From contig JAIEPD010000034.1 in NCBI GenBank assembly GCA_019749935.1, forward strand, positions 1-33,015: a stretch of 33,015 bases of DNA, read 5' to 3'. Positions 17,450 to 26,406 of this stretch are shown here, piece by piece. The translations under genes were made by a program, and so were the position numbers. Position 1 is the stretch's first letter, and each line of letters opens with the position of its first letter. The notes under the pieces are model-generated. The model had not been told where the DNA came from and made no database searches. It saw only the letters and a program-made list of their open reading frames with translations. Origin of the DNA: Alphaproteobacteria bacterium (lineage in GTDB: Bacteria > Pseudomonadota > Alphaproteobacteria > Paracaedibacterales > CAIULA01).

Positions 17450-17624
17450 GTTTTCTCCTGAATTTGAAGCAATTTAAAGAGGGTTTTAATCATTAATTTT
17501 TTTCTTGTTCTTAATATATAATTAATGAAATTAATATTTCAATACTGATGATATGAAAATAAAGAAAATTGGTTTTTGACTGAAGGGCGTGAATCTTAGT
17601 AAAAATTAGATAAAGCATGAGGGA

Positions 17625-17658
17625 ATTAGGTTTGAGTATTGAAGAACCCAAACCTAAT
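17625..17658 (-). terminator. Hairpin downstream of family member 3
   Basis: ATTAGGTTTG and CAAACCTAAT form a 10-base-pair stem with a 14-base loop, 34 bases past the stop of member 3. The stem is the same as that after member 2, so it was probably duplicated with the gene. Here no T-run follows on the minus strand, so termination may be weaker. Confidence 0.6.
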
Positions 17659-17691
17659 AGACAGATAACAGTTAATTAGAAATTACCATGG

Positions 17692-19467
17692 TTAATTTAA
17701 TTTAACACCAGTAATCTTTTCGTAATGATCCATTAGGGCTTCTATAAGAAACGTACCAACTTCAGCTTCAGTTCCACCCATTGGATATAAAGGATTATCT
17801 GTTGATGGTCTTAGACTTTCTGCGAAATGCGCTGATAATTCTCTTATATCTCCTACGTAAGTAGCTCTGCCTCTTGAAATGTTCAAATGAGAGTCCTCAA
17901 GCATCGTTGTAACAACCGAAGGCCATTTTGTCTCAGGGTTACTTTTGTTATAAAGATATACAACATGTAAAGTGTCAGCGAGAAGTCGGCGGACTCTTGC
18001 GTCCAATGGAGGAGTTCCTTGACTTATCATATCATGTGAGCTTCTGCTGGATATAATTTTAGAAAACGCCTCGTTACTTTCTACCATTCTTACTGCTTTT
18101 GCCAGAATAGCCTCTGTTCTTTCCCAATATGCTTTTAAGGAGGCTTGACTGCCTCTATATCCGGCTGTTGTTATCGGTTTTAAAGGTGAGCCATAAGGTC
18201 TGCTGACCAAATCAGGATGCATAAAAGGATCTCGTTGAGGTTTTGTAATGTTCTCTACCTCACTATCAACAACATCATCAACGCTAGCATTTGCGCTAGT
18301 GCGGTCAGTTCTAGTACCTGAAGGGGAGGTTAAAGCGCCATCAGTCTGCAGAAGAGACGCGCTACCAGCATCGCCATTTAAACGACTAACGATGTTGTGA
18401 ATCAACTGTCTTGTTTCTCCTCCATCAAGTTTTGTCGCTGTGGTTGGATCCATAATAAGATAAAATTTCATCTTATTTCTAACAGGAATCAGTTCCTCAA
18501 GAAGCTTTTGTAAAGGGGTTTCCCCTACTAATAATGGATTCGCAGTGCTAGCCATACCACTGACTGGACTTGTACTTGGAACAGGTGATCCATTATGAGA
18601 AGACGCCGTACTTTTTCTTTCAGCTAAAATTCGTAACATGCAGGTATAAGCTTCGTCTAGTGTGGCGCTAGGATGGTCCTCAACATAAGCTTCGGCCATT
18701 TTTTTGCGAAATTCCTTTTCTACAGGGTGAAAAGGAAGAGTTAGCCGAGCATCTAAATCAATATTAAGCAGTTCTGCAATTGTTCTAATTTGCTGCACAT
18801 AAATACGTGGATCGCTATTATCTGGGAAACTATAAACAGTTGCTGGACGGGTTTCTGTTTCTTTAACTTGGCCGTACCATGTTTTATAAGTCCTTTCAAA
18901 ACCTTCTCTATTAAAAAGGTAGGGAGCGCTTTTTTCTTCTCTAAATTGTGTGAGATCATCGCCTTCAAGCATCAATGCACCCCAAATTAGGTGAATCATT
19001 TTGCGAATGCCTCTTTCTAATTTCTGTAGTGAAGTAAAGGTGTCAGCTGCAATGAGAGTTCTTAGATCACCATAAACTTTTGCACCATTAACTAAATTTT
19101 CTAGTTCATCATGAATATTTAATATTCCACCCAAGGTTGTATAATGAACTTGTCTACCTGTGGTACGCAGTGAGCTTGTCGTGAATAGTCTGTGGCCTTC
19201 GCCTAAAATTCTGGTTGCCTCAGTAGTGACATCACCAGCTTTTGTGAATTGAGCTTTGGTGGGTTTTTTTAAGGGTGTCGCCGGATCAACGACATTTGGG
19301 AATGTGCCTGAATCTTTAGAAACTCCTACAAGTGCCCCAACTTGATTGGTCAGTAACGGGTCCTTGGCATTACGATCTGTTGTCTCATCCATTGCATGCA
19401 AAGAACATAAAGACTGAGCTGTGATTGTTAATAAGGCAAAAAGTGTCGTTTTTCTTAAGAATTTCAT
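17692..19467 (-). CDS. Exported protein, tandem family member 3 (most divergent)
   Basis: At 591 residues this is the longest and most divergent of the three. It has GGGAG twelve bases before ATG 19467 and a signal peptide (M-K-F-L-R-K, probable cut after S-L-H-A). Shared blocks include K-M-I-H-L-I-W-G-A-L-M, V-Q-Q-I-R-T-I, N-I-D-L-D-A-R, G-G-E-T-R-Q-L-I, A-G-Y-R-G-S-Q, Y-W-E-R-T-E-A-I-L-A and Y-V-G-D-I-R-E-L. It lacks the L-F-N-N-x-T-E-M end, having Y-P-M-G-G-T-E-A-E instead. Two long Ser/Thr/Pro linkers (about 280-310 and 380-400) are specific to it. It is divergent from the response-regulator gene over a 263-base spacer. Confidence 0.82.
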   Translation of the reverse strand: MKFLRKTTLFALLTITAQSLCSLHAMDETTDRNAKDPLLTNQVGALVGVSKDSGTFPNVVDPATPLKKPTKAQFTKAGDVTTEATRILGEGHRLFTTSSLRTTGRQVHYTTLGGILNIHDELENLVNGAKVYGDLRTLIAADTFTSLQKLERGIRKMIHLIWGALMLEGDDLTQFREEKSAPYLFNREGFERTYKTWYGQVKETETRPATVYSFPDNSDPRIYVQQIRTIAELLNIDLDARLTLPFHPVEKEFRKKMAEAYVEDHPSATLDEAYTCMLRILAERKSTASSHNGSPVPSTSPVSGMASTANPLLVGETPLQKLLEELIPVRNKMKFYLIMDPTTATKLDGGETRQLIHNIVSRLNGDAGSASLLQTDGALTSPSGTRTDRTSANASVDDVVDSEVENITKPQRDPFMHPDLVSRPYGSPLKPITTAGYRGSQASLKAYWERTEAILAKAVRMVESNEAFSKIISSRSSHDMISQGTPPLDARVRRLLADTLHVVYLYNKSNPETKWPSVVTTMLEDSHLNISRGRATYVGDIRELSAHFAESLRPSTDNPLYPMGGTEAEVGTFLIEALMDHYEKITGVKLN

Positions 19468-19696
19468 TATTTTCTTTTACTCCCTTTTTGATGAATGTGT
19501 GTACAAATAGCGCCATATTTCATTTGGGCCAATATATATGAAATAAACGGAGAATTGCAATATTTTAAAAAAGAACTACCAATCCTTGTCATAAAGTTCT
19601 ATTCGGTTCATTTTGTGAAAAATTATATGACTAATTGTGGGTTGTTTGAAAGCTAATTTTACAACTAGAAGTTTTTTCGAAAGACGAAGGGCATGG

Positions 19697-19725
19697 TTGA
19701 TAAAAAAAGAAGTGTTGTTTAGAAT
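19697..19725 (+). promoter_or_regulatory. Strong candidate promoter giving a leaderless regulator message
   Basis: TTGATA (19697-19702), a 17-base spacer and TAGAAT (19720-19725) each match the sigma-70 consensus at five of six positions. The ATG of the response regulator is at 19731, where transcription would be expected to begin, and no Shine-Dalgarno is present. Confidence 0.55.
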
Positions 19726-19730
19726 AAAGC

Positions 19731-20426
19731 ATGCAATACCAGACACCCACTTTACCGCACCTTTTGGTCGTGGATGACGACAACCGAATACGGACGTTAT
19801 TGGTTAAGTTTCTTTCCGATCAAGGGTTTCGGGTAAATGCCGCTGCCAATGCAGCTGAGGCAAGATCTCATATGGCTTGTCATGTTTTTGACGCTTTAAT
19901 TCTAGACATCATGATGCCAGGCGAAGATGGAATTCAATTAACCAAAAGCCTAAGGGCAACGACAAGGGTTCCTATTCTTTTATTAACAGCACGTGATCAG
20001 TTAGATGACAAGGTGACAGGGTTTGAGACAGGCGCTGATGATTATTTAACAAAGCCCTTTGAACCGTTAGAGCTTTTAGCGCGTTTGAAATCACTAATTC
20101 GCCGCTCTTCAATCCCTGACACAGATTCCAATCCGTTAATTCATTTTGGCGATTATACATTTGATATTCAAAATGGACGTCTAAAGAATAAAGAAGAACT
20201 TGTATTTTTAACATCCACAGAAATGATTTTGTTAAAGACTTTGGCGCAAACGCCTGGGCACCCTTTTTCAAGAGATGAACTCGCTCAGCGTATAGGGCAT
20301 AGGGTTAGCGAGAGAACAGTAGATGTTCAAATAACACGTCTTCGAAAGAAAATAGGCGATGATCCTCGAAATCCGCGCACGCTGCAAACGATTCGCCATA
20401 TTGGATACGCCTTATGTCCCGATTGA
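19731..20426 (+). CDS. OmpR-family response regulator
   Basis: The receiver domain (about 9-122) has the acidic pair V-V-D-D-D, phosphoacceptor D59 in L-I-L-D-I-M-M-P and Lys in L-T-K-P-F-E-P. It is followed by a winged-helix DNA-binding domain (about 135-229) with L-T-S-T-E-M-I-L-L-K and R-T-V-D-V-Q-I-T-R-L-R-K-K-I-G-D-D-P. Length (231) is typical. The sequence is of the alphaproteobacterial OmpR type partnered with an EnvZ-like kinase, here encoded by the next gene, which it overlaps by 13 bases. Targets are unknown; the exported protein gene divergent to it is an obvious candidate. Confidence 0.94.
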   Translation: MQYQTPTLPHLLVVDDDNRIRTLLVKFLSDQGFRVNAAANAAEARSHMACHVFDALILDIMMPGEDGIQLTKSLRATTRVPILLLTARDQLDDKVTGFETGADDYLTKPFEPLELLARLKSLIRRSSIPDTDSNPLIHFGDYTFDIQNGRLKNKEELVFLTSTEMILLKTLAQTPGHPFSRDELAQRIGHRVSERTVDVQITRLRKKIGDDPRNPRTLQTIRHIGYALCPD

Positions 20427-21772
20427 AACTTTTTCAAAAACTTTCCTTTCCCTTTTTGCACCCTTTCCAAGCAATCAAAAGAATTTTGCCCCAAAGCTTA
20501 TTTGGACGTTCTTTAATTATTCTTGTCACGCCTTTGATTCTGGTGCAGGTGGTGCTTGGGTATATTTTCTTTGATCGCCATACTGAAACAATTTTGAAAC
20601 TTTTGTCCGATACAATAGCGGGTGATATAACACTAGTTGTCGATTGTATCGAAAGGGGTGACAATTTTAAACACGTCAAAGAATTAGCAAAGCGTGACCT
20701 TAACCTTGATTTGTCATTGGAGCCAAAAAAATCTTTAGAAAAAACAGGTCTTCATAAGCAAACATGGCTGTATTCCTTTTTAGAAACGGCCCTCAATCAA
20801 AAACTAAAAGGCCCTTACTTTGTAAAGATGGACAGCGATTATATTTATATTGCTTTGAAAACAAAAAAGGGCCGTCTTAATGTGACCCTTTCCAGAAAAC
20901 GTCTATTTAGTAGAACAACGCCATTGGTGATTATTTGGACAACAGGCTCTTCTTTATTACTCTTTATCGTTGCGTCCTTGTTTATGAGAAACCAGATTAG
21001 GCCCATCCGGCGTTTAGCAGAGGCTGCTGACAAGTTTGGCAGGGGCGGGGAGAGCGTTCATTTCAAGCCCGAAGGCGCAACAGAGGTGCGTAAAGCGGGT
21101 TTAGCTTTTTTGTTGATGAGGGAACGCCTAAAGCGTCAACTTTATGAACGTCTTGAAATGCTGGCAGGGGTTTCCCATGACTTGCGAACTCCTTTGACGC
21201 GTATGCGCCTTCAACTCGCGATGATTGAATCAAATGAAGAACTTATGGCTTTAAAACAAGATGTTATTGTTATGCAGCAAATGGTTGAGGGGTTTTTGAC
21301 CTATGCCCGTGGAGCCGGCGAAGAAGAGACCAAAAAAACGAATCTTTTCGAAATGCTGAATAAGATTCAAAACCAGCTCTGCTCAGAAAATTTCTTAATT
21401 CATCTAGATTGTCCCAAAGATATAAATATTTCTCTAAAAGAGGGGCTTTTTAACCGTTGCTTAACTAATTTGTTGCTAAACTCTAAAAGGTACGCAAAGG
21501 AAGTTGAAATAAGTGTTCACGGTATGGAACGCCATTTGCAGATCTCAATTGATGATGATGGGCCTGGCATTCCTATTGCTGAGCGCGAAAAAGTATTTAG
21601 GCCATTTTACCGCCTTGATTCGGCAAGAAACCTGGATATTGGGGGCGTTGGACTGGGCTTAAGTATCGCAAGGGATGCCGTTTTGAGTCATGGGGGTCAA
21701 ATTTATTTGCGTCATAGTTCCGTGTTGGGAGGCTTAAGAGTTTTAATAAGGCTTCCTTTGTCAGCAGTTTGA
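20414..21772 (+). CDS. EnvZ-like sensor histidine kinase
   Basis: A 452-residue inner-membrane kinase with transmembrane helices near 33-52 and 173-193 flanking a periplasmic sensor of about 120 residues. A HAMP linker (I-R-P-I-R-R-L-A-E-A-A) follows, then the H-box G-V-S-H-D-L-R-T-P-L-T-R with phosphorylated H255. The ATP-binding domain has N-box N-L-L-L-N-S, G1 D-D-D-G-P-G-I-P and G2 G-V-G-L-G-L-S-I-A. All catalytic boxes are intact. The gene overlaps the preceding regulator by 13 bases, so the two are translationally coupled and form one two-component system. Confidence 0.94.
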   Translation: MSRLKLFQKLSFPFLHPFQAIKRILPQSLFGRSLIILVTPLILVQVVLGYIFFDRHTETILKLLSDTIAGDITLVVDCIERGDNFKHVKELAKRDLNLDLSLEPKKSLEKTGLHKQTWLYSFLETALNQKLKGPYFVKMDSDYIYIALKTKKGRLNVTLSRKRLFSRTTPLVIIWTTGSSLLLFIVASLFMRNQIRPIRRLAEAADKFGRGGESVHFKPEGATEVRKAGLAFLLMRERLKRQLYERLEMLAGVSHDLRTPLTRMRLQLAMIESNEELMALKQDVIVMQQMVEGFLTYARGAGEEETKKTNLFEMLNKIQNQLCSENFLIHLDCPKDINISLKEGLFNRCLTNLLLNSKRYAKEVEISVHGMERHLQISIDDDGPGIPIAEREKVFRPFYRLDSARNLDIGGVGLGLSIARDAVLSHGGQIYLRHSSVLGGLRVLIRLPLSAV

Positions 21773-21781
21773 ATCTGTCTG

Positions 21782-21810
21782 TTGACTGCAAGAGTTATTA
21801 AGTGTTCAAT
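21782..21810 (+). promoter_or_regulatory. Candidate phasin promoter
   Basis: TTGACT (21782-21787) and TTCAAT (21805-21810) are separated by 17 bases. They lie just after the kinase stop and 38 bases before the phasin ATG, giving it its own promoter. The -35 is good and the -10 moderate. Confidence 0.4.
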
Positions 21811-21847
21811 AATTTTATTAAAATTTTATTTTTTTGAGGAAAGACAA

Positions 21848-22390
21848 ATGGCAAAAGAAACTAAATCCAAAAAAGCTGAAGCAAAGAGTAAAGATTCACA
21901 TCATTCAGCGCCTAAGGATTCCACTCATTCTTCTCATAAAGAGAGCCATCATTCCTCACACGCTCATACAAACCCAGCAGCTGAGATGTTTAAAACATTT
22001 GCTGAAAATTTAAGAAAACCAAAAGTTGATAGAGAAGCTATGATGGAAAATCATCGTAAAAATATTGAAGCCATGAATGATGCAAATAAAATGGCAATGG
22101 AAGTCATTAAAACCATAGCGCAACTTCAAAGCCAATATGTAAAGCAAACGTTTGAAGAAATGAATTCAGCTTTAAGAGAAATGATGTCGGTGAAAAAACC
22201 AGAAGTTGAAAACAAATGGGAAACGCATGCTAGCAAAATTAAAGATGCTATGACGAAAGCCATTGATCATACAGCCAGCATTGCAAATGTGGTTGTAAAG
22301 TCCCATCGTGATATGCATGGTAAGATGCAAGATCGTTTTGCTGAAGGCATGGATCATATGAAAGAGTCAGCTTCTAAGTATAAGAACTAG
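21848..22390 (+). CDS. Phasin-family protein with His-rich N-terminus
   Basis: ATG at 21848 has GAGGA eight bases upstream, which decides the start against an upstream in-frame one at 21782. The 180-residue product has a Lys/Ser/His-rich leader (about 1-45, eight His within ~25 residues) and then a long amphipathic helical phasin domain (M-F-K-T-F-A-E-N-L, N-I-E-A-M-N-D-A-N-K, Q-L-Q-S-Q-Y-V-K-Q-T-F). Phasins coat polyhydroxyalkanoate granules; other members of this helical family serve in stress or surface roles. No PHA synthase is in the window. The His-rich leader is not a normal phasin feature and could bind metal. Confidence 0.82.
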   Translation: MAKETKSKKAEAKSKDSHHSAPKDSTHSSHKESHHSSHAHTNPAAEMFKTFAENLRKPKVDREAMMENHRKNIEAMNDANKMAMEVIKTIAQLQSQYVKQTFEEMNSALREMMSVKKPEVENKWETHASKIKDAMTKAIDHTASIANVVVKSHRDMHGKMQDRFAEGMDHMKESASKYKN

Positions 22391-22464
22391 GGGTTTAATA
22401 CGGCACGCAAGTTTTTTGGAAAGCATCTAGCGTTGCTTGCAGAGCTGATACATCAAAAAAGGTT

Positions 22465-22620
22465 TGTCATCCCGGGATTTAGTCGACTATGGGCTTTAGC
22501 CCATAAGGAGAGTTAATGCCCAGGATCTTATGACAATGGTGAGCAGAGGGTCTAAGATTCCGGGTCTTAAGATTCACAAAACGTCTAAAGACGTTTGCTC
22601 ATCTAAATCCTGGAATGATA
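22465..22620. repeat. TGTCATCCCGGGA-type palindromic repeat cluster
   Basis: The segment opens with TGTCATCCCGGGATTT and closes with the roughly inverted AAATCCTGGAATGATA. It contains two perfect hairpins: ATGGGCT-TT-AGCCCAT (22489-22504) and AAACGTCT-AA-AGACGTTT (22579-22596). A related element, with similar termini, is at 26960-27113. It fills most of the 286-base gap between the phasin gene and the next gene, and nothing else is seen in that gap. Confidence 0.65.
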
Positions 22621-22676
22621 AGTGTATATTGAATAAGCAAATATTCCATCTTCATCACTTTATAGTAGCTCTCTCT

Positions 22677-23285
22677 TCATTCCATATTATAGCAAAAATC
22701 CTTGAGCTCTGGGCCTGAACTTAGAAAATACAAGCAAGAGTATTTTGGACAACCATCTTCATAAAAAAGGTCTCTTAGTCCAAGGGTAAAACTAACCAAA
22801 CTATCCTCTCTCCAAAGTTTATAATCCTTAAGAGGAATCGTTGTAAGATTTGAGTGTAAATGTTCTCGCATGACGCTGATTGGAAGTATGGTAGACAAAC
22901 AGCGAATTGTTAACGTAACTGGACAGTCCGTTGCTTTTATTTGCAAGGCCATTTCCTTCCGTGTTCTAAACTCTGCAAAAGGGAGCCATTTGCCTGGTGA
23001 CCAACCCCTAGTTTCAAGGATTTGCCCGTTAGAGCAAGAAATCACAATAGATCTTATACTGCTATAACTAACGCGCGTAGAAGGGCTGCTAAAAGCAAGA
23101 TCCAAAGTGATGGTTGGTTCATCAATAGACAGGTTTCTCACGCTCCTGGGACTACTGATATTTGCTGTTTTATTATTTTCTTTATCAGGATTCCAATCTT
23201 CTAAAGGTGAACTACAATGACCTAAATTTATAGTCAATCCCCATAAAATAATAATTATCTGAGCTAATTTTATACCTTTAAACAC
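22677..23285 (-). CDS. Exported Cys-containing protein of unknown function
   Basis: GTG at 23285 with AAGG six bases upstream begins a 202-residue protein with a signal peptide (F-K-G-I-K-L, Ile/Leu core, cut near G-H-C-S). The mature part is Ser/Thr-rich and beta-rich, with seven or so Cys, including an ending C-P-K-Y-S-C and D-F-C. No family was recognised. It is divergent from the large exported protease gene over a 208-base AT-rich spacer, so the two may be controlled together. Confidence 0.65.
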   Translation of the reverse strand: MFKGIKLAQIIIILWGLTINLGHCSSPLEDWNPDKENNKTANISSPRSVRNLSIDEPTITLDLAFSSPSTRVSYSSIRSIVISCSNGQILETRGWSPGKWLPFAEFRTRKEMALQIKATDCPVTLTIRCLSTILPISVMREHLHSNLTTIPLKDYKLWREDSLVSFTLGLRDLFYEDGCPKYSCLYFLSSGPELKDFCYNME

Positions 23286-23493
23286 GCCAAACCTTAACTG
23301 TCATTAATGAAAATATTGATTTTATATTTTAATATTACTAAAAAGTAAAGTAAAATTTTAATCTTATTGTTATGAAATTGCGGGTGACTTTTTTAGTTTA
23401 AAGATCCTTGATGAAATCTATTTCCTCTTTGTTAATAAATTCTATATATATTTATTTATTATAAATAAGCAGAGATTTTACAAAAAAAGAGTT

Positions 23494-26304
23494 ATGTTTT
23501 TTCAAAAATATCTTTTTTATTCTCTAATTTTATTTAGCTCTTTTACACAAGTCAGCGCAGATGAAACGCGGAGTAAAGAGATCAGAGATTCATTAAGAAC
23601 GCATCGTTATTCCCCTCGCAGCGCTATGGGCGAAATTGCTGGTGATGTTGGAAAGCTTGTCACTCAAAATCAATTAGAACGAACTTGGGGCGACTCTTTT
23701 GTTGAAATTGTAAACGGCAAAAAATACGGTTTTTCAAAACGAAATGTATCACAAGAAGAGTTGCACTATGCTGTTCCTGCACTTGCGGCTCTTGCTGTTA
23801 AAAACCCAAAAAGAGATATGTGGAGTGACCTTATAAAAGATGAACCCAGCGAATTAAGGCATCTAATACATATTTTAAATGTTTACACAACGATTACCTT
23901 ATTTCAAAAATTGAATGAGGCTGGTTTTTTGTCAAAGGAAAGAATCTCGGAAGACATGCGGGATACGTATGATGCGATTTTTGATGTTTATTTAAATGAA
24001 GTACTTGGAAAAGCAGAGAGTCTTGGATTTAAAGAAAAAGTTTCTAAATTTATAAGAAATAAAATCATCCCGTTTACACATTACATTCCTGCAATTCCAG
24101 CACCAACCCCGGAGCATTACAAAAACATTCATGATTTTCATGAGTCATTTAATCCTGATGCATTCAATCCCTTCAAAAAACATCAAGGTGCTGCTGTTTT
24201 ATCAGGTGCAGCATCTGTCACTGTAGCTTATGAATTTTTTAATAATGACGCCGAAATTGTACTAACAGGGACAAGTAAAAAAGCCAAACTGGCTCACTTA
24301 ACTTCCGCGTATCAATATTATAAAACGAGTGGGTCAACTTCTGATGATGCTATAGAAAAAGTTTTTGATTCTTATTTAAAGCCTGATCTTGGCTCTATGG
24401 ATACCGAAGATTATCAAAAATTGTGTAGGTCGCTTCGTCAAAAATTTAATGCATTTTTTAACTCAATCTTATCTGGTTCCGGATCAAGTCATGTACCAGA
24501 GGCTTCTTCGGCTTTAAGGACAGCTTCTTTTCCTCAAGGCAAATCTGCTGGGACTCATTTGAATCCAGAAGACAGCTATAGAAATGTATTACGATTCGCA
24601 GAACAGCAAAAAACCAAAAACTTAAAACCTCTTAGCAGTGCCACTATTTTTTCTCAAAGAGCAGAAATGATAGAGGGTCTTGATGAGGATAAACAAAGAT
24701 ATGCTTATGAGTTTTCCGATGGCAGTTTTATAGATTTCTTTTTATATTGGCGAGATTTTCTTTTACCAAAGCTTCACGCGCAAGGCCTTCCTATACATGC
24801 CTATTTTGATGTGAAAACAGGTCATGTTGTTTTGGAAAATATACTTAAAGAGCAAACTTCCGGTAAATTTAACGATGATTTTCATGTTGCAAAAAATGTT
24901 GCTGATCAAAGAATTATATGGATAAAAGCTGCGCAATTCACAGTAGGACACTGGGTCACAGTGTCGGTTTCAAAACAATCTAATAATCAATATGAGATAA
25001 TCACATGGAACTCAGGAGGTGCATCATCTAAGCCTTACGACGATGAAAGGATTACGGTCTTGAAACGAATGTTTGCCAGGGCTAATGGACTGCAAGAAGA
25101 CAGCATTACAACAAGAACGATCCAACTTGGAAACCAAGTCAGTAACCAGTCCTGTGGCATTTGGGTCTTTGATGTCATCGAAAATCTCACAAGAACAGGT
25201 TCTTATGATAATCGAATGAGAAGCGCTGCGCAAAAAGCTCAACGAGAAGCGGATTTAAGCGATCAGCTTGTTGCCTATGCTAATTTAAGAACTCTGAGGG
25301 CTGAAATTAATGATGATACGCTTCGTCAAGAAATACAGCGCATACGTCGGGAGCGCACTGTGAAAGTTGAGTTTAATTCTAATGTTTATGGAATTTTAAA
25401 AGGTGAAACATATTACGACTACTTTGAGCGTTTAATTGCAACAATAAAAAAAGCATTTAATGCTAACGCATCTGTCCAAAAATTTATTCATGGTGTTTAT
25501 CAAGATTTAATGTCTGTGGCATCTATTGATCCTAATCAATACCCTCTAATTATTAATGGTTTACGTGCTGCTCTTGTTGTTCATCCAGACAATTATGTCG
25601 CCTTAAATGCTTTGATCCCGCAAATTAAACAAAGTCTGATTGACGCTATAGAAAAAATTAGAGACAATCATGGTGATAATGTAAGTGCTGAGCCAGATTT
25701 AAATGAAATTGAAAGTCTAGTTAATGATTTCTTTTACTATACGCAACACAGATTGCTAGGTTCACCATTAATAGGATATGTTCAGGCTATAAGGGCAAAT
25801 CTTAGCACCAGCCGTGTATTAAATTTTTTAAAAGATGGTTCTCAGCAAAATAAAGAATTTTTAGATGCCCTTGCCACATTGGATGATGATATAGCCTTAG
25901 CGCCTAGAATGAATTTTTCAACGATACAAAAATTAATTCGTAAGTATTATGATGCTTCTGTGCGATACCCAGTTTCACCTCTACCACCTCGTGGTGTGGG
26001 TTTTGTTATGCCACCAGAACATGTAGCGCTAGAAGATTTATCCGCTGGTATGCAGTTATCATCATCACTGGGGACTCAAGATTTACCTAATATTTCAGAT
26101 CTCTTAACAGAAAATGAAATAGTTAGATTTAATAGCAGGCTTGTCGATGAAGCGGATCACGGGGGATCGCTTAAAACATGGATTGGATCGAGTTGGAATT
26201 CAGCCAAAGGCAATTCCCCTTTAACGCCAGCAAATCAAGCTAGGCTTGAAGCATATACCCGAATCTATCTAGGACAAATGGGCATAAATGTAGAAGATTA
26301 TTAA
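23494..26304 (+). CDS. Large exported protein with Ulp1-like (CE clan) cysteine protease core
   Basis: This 936-residue protein has a signal peptide (cut near Q-V-S-A before D-E-T). The central region carries a Ulp1/SENP-type active site: H486 in G-H-W-V-T-V, N506 in W-N-S-G-G where Ulp1 has D-S, Q548 in G-N-Q-V-S, and C554 in Q-S-C-G-I-W. The spacings (20, 42, 6) nearly equal those of yeast Ulp1 (H514, D531, Q574, C580: 17, 43, 6). CE-clan enzymes remove or cleave ubiquitin, SUMO and relatives, or acetylate host proteins (YopJ). The remaining ~480 N-terminal and ~350 C-terminal residues are helical and unrecognised. A host-directed effector is the natural inference. Confidence 0.82.
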   Translation: MFFQKYLFYSLILFSSFTQVSADETRSKEIRDSLRTHRYSPRSAMGEIAGDVGKLVTQNQLERTWGDSFVEIVNGKKYGFSKRNVSQEELHYAVPALAALAVKNPKRDMWSDLIKDEPSELRHLIHILNVYTTITLFQKLNEAGFLSKERISEDMRDTYDAIFDVYLNEVLGKAESLGFKEKVSKFIRNKIIPFTHYIPAIPAPTPEHYKNIHDFHESFNPDAFNPFKKHQGAAVLSGAASVTVAYEFFNNDAEIVLTGTSKKAKLAHLTSAYQYYKTSGSTSDDAIEKVFDSYLKPDLGSMDTEDYQKLCRSLRQKFNAFFNSILSGSGSSHVPEASSALRTASFPQGKSAGTHLNPEDSYRNVLRFAEQQKTKNLKPLSSATIFSQRAEMIEGLDEDKQRYAYEFSDGSFIDFFLYWRDFLLPKLHAQGLPIHAYFDVKTGHVVLENILKEQTSGKFNDDFHVAKNVADQRIIWIKAAQFTVGHWVTVSVSKQSNNQYEIITWNSGGASSKPYDDERITVLKRMFARANGLQEDSITTRTIQLGNQVSNQSCGIWVFDVIENLTRTGSYDNRMRSAAQKAQREADLSDQLVAYANLRTLRAEINDDTLRQEIQRIRRERTVKVEFNSNVYGILKGETYYDYFERLIATIKKAFNANASVQKFIHGVYQDLMSVASIDPNQYPLIINGLRAALVVHPDNYVALNALIPQIKQSLIDAIEKIRDNHGDNVSAEPDLNEIESLVNDFFYYTQHRLLGSPLIGYVQAIRANLSTSRVLNFLKDGSQQNKEFLDALATLDDDIALAPRMNFSTIQKLIRKYYDASVRYPVSPLPPRGVGFVMPPEHVALEDLSAGMQLSSSLGTQDLPNISDLLTENEIVRFNSRLVDEADHGGSLKTWIGSSWNSAKGNSPLTPANQARLEAYTRIYLGQMGINVEDY

Positions 26305-26406
26305 TCTATTTTTTTAGAATACCGGCTTAACAGTTTGTTAAGGAATTGCATGTTATATTTTTTAGTATAGTCAATAATTTGTAGGTTTTCTTGAGGGTAT
26401 AAAAAA

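Noticed and set aside
14033-19467. Autotransporter or RTX-type reading of the three exported proteins
   Set aside because: No C-terminal beta-barrel pattern, no Gly/Asp nonapeptide repeats and no passenger repeats are visible.
20434-20679. Minus-strand frames inside the OmpR/EnvZ genes
   Set aside because: They are shadows of strongly supported two-component genes.
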